Shown piece after piece: positions 59,309 through 64,000 of a stretch of DNA of 64,000 bases (position 1 is the first letter of the stretch; every line of letters begins with the position of its first letter). Source of the DNA: Rhodamnia argentea. Lineage: Eukaryota > Streptophyta > Magnoliopsida > Myrtales > Myrtaceae. The notes under the pieces were generated by a model. The model was given only the letters and a program-made list of their open reading frames with translations, searched no databases and was not told where the DNA came from. Where the stretch lies: contig NC_063150.1 in NCBI RefSeq assembly GCF_020921035.1, forward strand, positions 6,572,001 to 6,636,000, written 5' to 3'. Made by a program: the position numbers and the translations under genes.

Positions 59309-60783
59309 TTTTGCTCTCATGGGGACCTTCTCGCTTGTTAGCTCTTGAATGTAGACTTAAATTGGCCCTTATGAGAGACTATAGTGAATTCTGTTGCTGA
59401 ACCCGAAAGGTCTCTAATTTCGAGGTGGACGACCGAATGTCTGGTTAGACATCCGTGGAACAAATTTGAAACTTGATATTACCAGATTTCAGGTGCTCCC
59501 CCCCCTCAAAAAAAAAAAAACCAGTTAGCCCTTGGGATGTTGTTGAAGGAGTATTATCAAATGTCGTTTGCTTGATATAAATTAATATGATGATTGAGAG
59601 CAAAGACAAGAGAAAATTTCGAAGCTCACAATCAAGTTAATGGAATTGGCACCAGCAATATGTTTTTTTCATGGATTTCGCACAAACGAAGCGAAACATG
59701 CTCAAGGCTTTTATGCCCATTATCAGCCCCGTGCAAAAGACCGGCACCGTCTAGTAGGACTATATTAGATGCTTCCCTTGATGCTCCTATCCAGGTTGCT
59801 TATGTGATTCAACGCAACGTTCGGTTCTGGCCACTTGTTAGGGCAAAGTGTCTGGTTGCCATTCACACCGACGAGCGTGACGAGGTCATGTTTAGTTCTT
59901 TACTGGCTCTCCATATGACAGATTCGCTATCTAAGAAGCCCGGAAGTCGGTTAGAAATAGGGAGACCAAAGTTTCATAGCATAAATCAGTTCAGTTTTAG
60001 ACCGAATGTGCCTAAATCCGGATCATCACTTGGTTGGCAATTAAGGGCAAACTGTAAAACTTATGACAGAACCAAGAGAAGGGCTACTGGTGCAGAATGA
60101 CAGCATCTGGTTTTCTGCAGGGCTGCCTTGGAACCCACATAATGATTTATTCGTCAGCGTTAATTTCCGAAGCGCGAATGGAGCCATTTGCTGAATCTGC
60201 GGGGCTATGAAGGAAACATTTAGACACCGGGACGAAGAATTTGCTTGGCTCGTGCAGATACTAGAAGGTAACGCTTTACAGAAAATACTGCTGAAACTTG
60301 CATGAAATGGGTCATCGAGAACACACTCCATGAGGTTCTACATGTTAAAAGGAGAAGAAATCAGTGTAATATGGAAGTGACATTGAGCTGCTGTGTGGTA
60401 GACGGAGGAATCCTTTAAACCCTTAATGTGCTGTCAATGTCTAGCTACGTAATTCGGTGCCTGAGACTTGTCCATTTGGCTTTGTAATCTGTACAGTTTG
60501 GCTCTCTGTTGTTTGACAGCAGCTGAGCTTCTCTTAGGAGGTACAAATGAGGAGTAGCCGGTTGTGAAGACTGAAGAGCTCTCAATGCCCAAATCTCTAG
60601 CTACTCCCACATGAATGGTATAATGGAATACTTTGTATAAAAAATAAAAAATTGGTCTGAAGATCATACTTATGTTGACAGGAAAAAAGTATGGACATGA
60701 GATGCTATATTATTTTTTAAAACCAGAAATTTTTTCTCCGTTCGAAAGAAAGCCCTAGTTCCCCCACCGAGGGGGCCGGGCAG
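59309..60783. other. Spacer, no gene recognised
   Basis: It holds the PR-10 3' region. A 168-codon frame at 59,594-60,100 shows no recognisable domain, and I do not call it a gene. A-rich tract at 59,508-59,521. Confidence 0.45.
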
Positions 60784-60851
60784 CAGGAGGAAGAGATATA
60801 AAAGTTTGGATGCAAAGTATTTGCCTTTGCAATCATTGCGCATGTAGATGG
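60784..60851. repeat. Direct repeat, copy 1
   Basis: The segment from AGGAGGAAGAGATATAAAAG through TTTGGATGCAAAGTA to CATGTAGATGG recurs at 61,131-61,200. It follows a GC-rich CCGAGGGGGCCGGGC stretch. Confidence 0.65.
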
Positions 60852-60862
60852 AAGTACAAATA

Positions 60863-61130
60863 AAGTCATGAACTTTTCAATTGAATCAATTTAATCCTAA
60901 ACCTTTTGTATTTGTGCCACTCTAATCCATCCAATAAATTTTGATCGGAAATCATTGACGTAGACGAGACCATATCACATGGGACGACCGGCACCAACGT
61001 GGTATATTTTTAGAATTTTTATTTTATCATTTTCCTTTTTATTCATTGTGGCCGGCGAGTCCTCATTGGCCATTGGCAAGGGTCGAGGCCCGCAGCCAAG
61101 CCCTCATCAAGGCCAAGAGGGATCGGGTAG
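60863..61130. repeat. Truncated long-arm MITE with GC-rich core
   Basis: The left arm AATCAATTTAATCCTAAACC and the core GGCCGGCGAGTCC with GGGTCGAGGCCCGC match the family at 41.4 kb. No right arm is present. The core runs directly into the second copy of the 68-bp direct repeat. Confidence 0.55.
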
Positions 61131-61200
61131 AAGGAGGAAGAAATACAAAAGTTTGGATGCGAAGTACTTGTCTTTATAATGACTATACATGTATGGACGG
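61131..61200. repeat. Direct repeat, copy 2
   Basis: Second copy of the segment at 60,784-60,851. In both places a GC-rich core-like sequence precedes it, so the repeat may be part of the MITE or its flank. Confidence 0.65.
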
Positions 61201-61974
61201 AATTTATACTGTCCAGGACAATATTAAGTATATTTGATCAATTTTTCTTAAAAGTACGTGGAAAGAAATCCAGCATTATCATAATAAAATCATAAAAAGA
61301 TGTTATTGTGAAGTATAAGCAAAGTCTACCCATTACCGTAGAACTATTTAAATTACAAGAATTCTTACTTATTTATTGAAGATCGTTACCAGTTTTGTTC
61401 TATATAATGAGAAAGAAATTACAAGAATGTTATATTTATAAAATCAATATGAAATAAAAGTAATCATATCATTAAGTGGTAATTTTACTAACACAATCCA
61501 TTCCATGTAAGAATAATCACTTACGTTTTGTAATAATACTAGGAATTGCAAGATTAATACAAATTACTGCCAATAAATGATGCATGATACACAGACGATA
61601 GTATTGTAGTTATTGCAATTAAGTTGGTGATTTGAATGAATGATGATTAATTTTTTATTTTGTTTTGGAAGATTATCCAAAAGATAAATTTATAATAAAA
61701 AAAGCAATTTTCCTGGGAAATGTAAAATACCTAAACATTTTCTCAGCATCCGTCACCCCCCCGCGCTCTCTTCTGGTTCGCCATTCTCCTCTTCTTTGCT
61801 TCTCCATCCTCTTCACATCTGTCGGGAAATTCGTTGACTTCACTCGCCACTGCTCAGGTTCTCTCTCTCTCTCTCTCTCTCGTTGCGGTCATATGAAGAT
61901 CTCGTACAAGCATATGGTGTGGCGCCGACGCGTGATGCTTTGGTTACAGATTGCGAAATCGAAGAGGACCGGAA
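61201..61974. promoter_or_regulatory. AT-rich upstream region and leader of fumarase
   Basis: AT-rich sequence to about 61.74 kb is followed by a pyrimidine-rich leader with a CT run at 61,861-61,881 about 95 bp before the start codon. No clear TATA box could be chosen. Confidence 0.4.
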
Positions 61975-63862
61975 ATGGCGGCTTACATCGTATCCAGGCG
62001 CCTCTCGAGCGGATCAGGGACGCCTCCTTCGCAGCTTGTGGGTGCTTTGCGTTACGCGGCTTGCTGGAGATCGTATTCGACCGCTTTCCGAGAGGAAAGA
62101 GACACTTTTGGACCCATTCTTGTTCCCTCGGACAAGTTCGTCTCTTTCACCTTTTGTCTTGCTAGTTCTTATTAACTCTCGAACGATACGATGAAGATGT
62201 TGCCTTTTGACTATTGTCTGAAGCGCGTATTTATGTGCGCACGCGAGAATCGATGAAGCAGGGCATGCGCCTGGGCTGCTTTAAGTGTTTGAAAATTGAT
62301 GGTTGTTGAATTTTCATTAGATTGTGGGGAGCGCAAACGCAAAGATCGCTGCAGAATTTTGACATCGGAGGCGAGCGTGAGCGGATGCCCGAGCCGATTG
62401 TTCGAGCTTTCGGCATCCTTAAGAAGTGTGCGGCCAAGGTCGTTTTCTTCAACTGATCCCTTTTCGGTTTTCTGGTGGATTTCATGTCAGGATTAGTTGT
62501 GTCGTTGAGTTATGCAAATGAACTTGTCATTTTAGGCCCTGTTTTTGTTGTGTACCGATACCGTCATACCATTGCAATGCTAGTGAGTAGTGAACCACAT
62601 AGTTACACTTTAGCTTACCGTTTATTCCTCTGCCCCCTTGTATCGAATAGATTAAGTCTTATCTAACTTCGTATCCTATTACCAATCTCGTATTGTCACC
62701 ATGGCATGAGTTGGAGTGCTTTGAAGCTCTATATTAGTTTATCTTCATAGTAATCCTACACTTTGTCTATTAATTAATGTTCTGAACTTTGAAGCTGTAT
62801 TATCCGGGAAAATCACTTGAAACTTTTATGAAGCAGGATGTATGATTCAAACTCATACACCTAATTAATTGTCCTCAGCATCGTGCCATTATTTACTTCA
62901 AAAACACATTGTAGAAGGTAGTTGATTGTGTCAATGCTATAATTCTCAGGTTAACATGGAATACGGTCTCGATCCTTCCATAGGAAAAGCCATAATGCAA
63001 GCATCTCAAGAAGTAGCTGAGGGAAAATTAAATGATCATTTTCCCCTTGTCATATGGCAGACTGGCAGTGGCACTCAAAGTAACATGAATGCCAATGAGG
63101 TGAGCGCAATTATACATATACAACAAGGCGTCTAAGGCCTTGTGCTTTTCGGTACAATATGCTAATGCCCATGCGGATTACCACTGAAGTTTTGTTGCCA
63201 TCTTTCTCGTTTGGGTTGCTAATTCTTTATTCTGGCATCCATTATGCTATTGGGAAGTCCCATTTTGTACGTATCTATCATGGTCTTGTGACAATCCTTA
63301 TGTAACTCTCAAGTGACGGATCTGGAGTTTTCTTTTTTGGGAAGGGGGATAACGGCGGTTTGATTTGTTATTTCATGTGAATGTGGAAGCAGGATGATGG
63401 TAATTGCTAGATGATTTCTTTTCCTAATCATTTATTTTTTTTGAATTTATGGGTTATTGTAGGTGATTGCAAACAGAGCAGCTGAAATTCTTGGCCGTAA
63501 GCATGGAGAAAAGTTTGTGCACCCAAATGACCATGTGAACCGATCTCAATCTTCAAATGACACTTTCCCAACTGTAAGCTTTGTTTTCTTCATCACCAGA
63601 TTACCACTGTCACTTGAGGCAAATTGTTTTCCTTGACCATTTTCTCCCACTTTTTTTAATCCTAAAGGGGATCTGATCCGGGGCATGTAGTGATATAACT
63701 CTATATCATTCATAAGAGAATAAAGAACTATGGAGTTTACTGTTAAACAAATGCGTTATTGTATTTCTCATATTATAGGTGATGCATATTGCGGCTGCAA
63801 TGGAAACAAATTCAAGATTATTGCCAAGTCTTGGGAACTTGCATACTTCACTTCACTCAAAG
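61975..63862 (+). CDS. FUM1: Mitochondrial fumarate hydratase, first five exons
   Basis: Exons 61,975-62,135; 62,321-62,438; 62,950-63,099; 63,463-63,573; 63,779-63,862 encode the first 208 residues of class II fumarase, which converts fumarate and water to malate in the TCA cycle. The gene continues past the window. The start [20 protein letters not shown] and the following [16 protein letters not shown] form an Arg/Ser-rich mitochondrial presequence. The mature part begins [13 protein letters not shown]. Conserved motifs are GSGTQSNMN (132-140) and HPNDHVN followed by [11 protein letters not shown] (163-180). The family signature GSSxMPxKxNP lies beyond the window. All introns are GT-AG with phases that agree. 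An in-frame ATG at 61,951 would add eight residues; the 61,975 start matches the known plant enzyme better. Confidence 0.93.
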
Positions 63863-64000
63863 GTTTGATAATTGTTAAGACCTAAAACACTTTTATCACC
63901 ATTGTTGAAGTGCTCCCGTAGTAATGCTTTGTGTTTACATTTTTTGGTATTTTCGCTTTAAAGGAAATGGAAATACTCTAGGATAATGCAGTTTTCTTTC

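Noticed and set aside
59594..60100. 168-codon frame between PR-10 and fumarase
   Set aside because: No recognisable domain, signal or neighbouring exon was found. I cannot separate it from chance.
1..64000. tRNA and rRNA genes
   Set aside because: I looked for T-loop-like GGTTCGAATCC and rRNA core sequences by eye and found no convincing match. A covariance-model search would be decisive.

Overview
This is a stretch of a flowering-plant nuclear genome. The genes have many introns with plant-type splice sites and long AT-rich intergenic spaces full of small DNA transposons. All recognised genes are plant families: GATL glycosyltransferase, Di19 zinc finger, L10-interacting-MYB-like protein, KIN-14 kinesin with a calponin-homology domain, PR-10/Bet v 1 and mitochondrial fumarase. 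A nuclear copy of plastid accD DNA is also present. Protein similarity fits a core eudicot. A woody rosid such as a member of Myrtaceae is my guess from general texture, not a demonstrated fact.

Layout. (1) Positions 1-16,800 are a gene-poor, repeatedly rearranged region. It holds broken pectinesterase exons on the minus strand at 1.9-5.5 kb, including three copies of one exon, and an orphan signal-peptide exon with a TATA box at about 10.1 kb. A segment of about 3 kb is present twice (5,697-8,675 and 11,902-16,793), and each copy has been hit by different insertions: plastid accD DNA in the first; Harbinger-, hAT- and MITE-type elements in the second. (2) Positions 16,800-22,400 show no gene. 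(3) A GC-rich single-exon GATL6/GATL7-type gene lies at 22,809-23,861 (+). (4) Positions 23.9-30.4 kb are intergenic, with microsatellites, a Mutator-like MITE with a 9-bp target duplication, and a cluster of GGCCCA motifs before the next gene. (5) A Di19 gene (30,513-34,846, +) converges with a double Myb/SANT-like gene (35,747-37,897, -). (6) Positions 38-49.7 kb carry a LINE tail, a Tourist-like MITE, other MITEs and no recognised gene. (7) Three genes then run in the same direction: KIN-14 (50,203-57,569), PR-10 (58,734-59,308) and the first five exons of mitochondrial fumarase (61,975 to beyond the window).

The genes do not form a pathway. They are ordinary, separately regulated plant genes for cell-wall polysaccharide synthesis, stress-related transcription, DNA binding, microtubule/actin motor function, stress response and the TCA cycle. 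For the spliced genes I rebuilt exon boundaries by hand. The coding lengths sum to whole codons (212, 508, 1001 and 160 residues), which supports the models.

The most distinctive observation is that two unrelated genes, Di19 and KIN-14, each contain an intron with the hallmarks of the minor (U12) spliceosome AT-AC class: an ATATCCTT 5' end, a TTCCTTRAC-like branch site, and an AC 3' end 11 nt after the branch A. I found no clearly undescribed biological system. The rest of the interest lies in the natural empty-site/filled-site comparison of the duplicated segment and in a MITE family with a GC-rich core.
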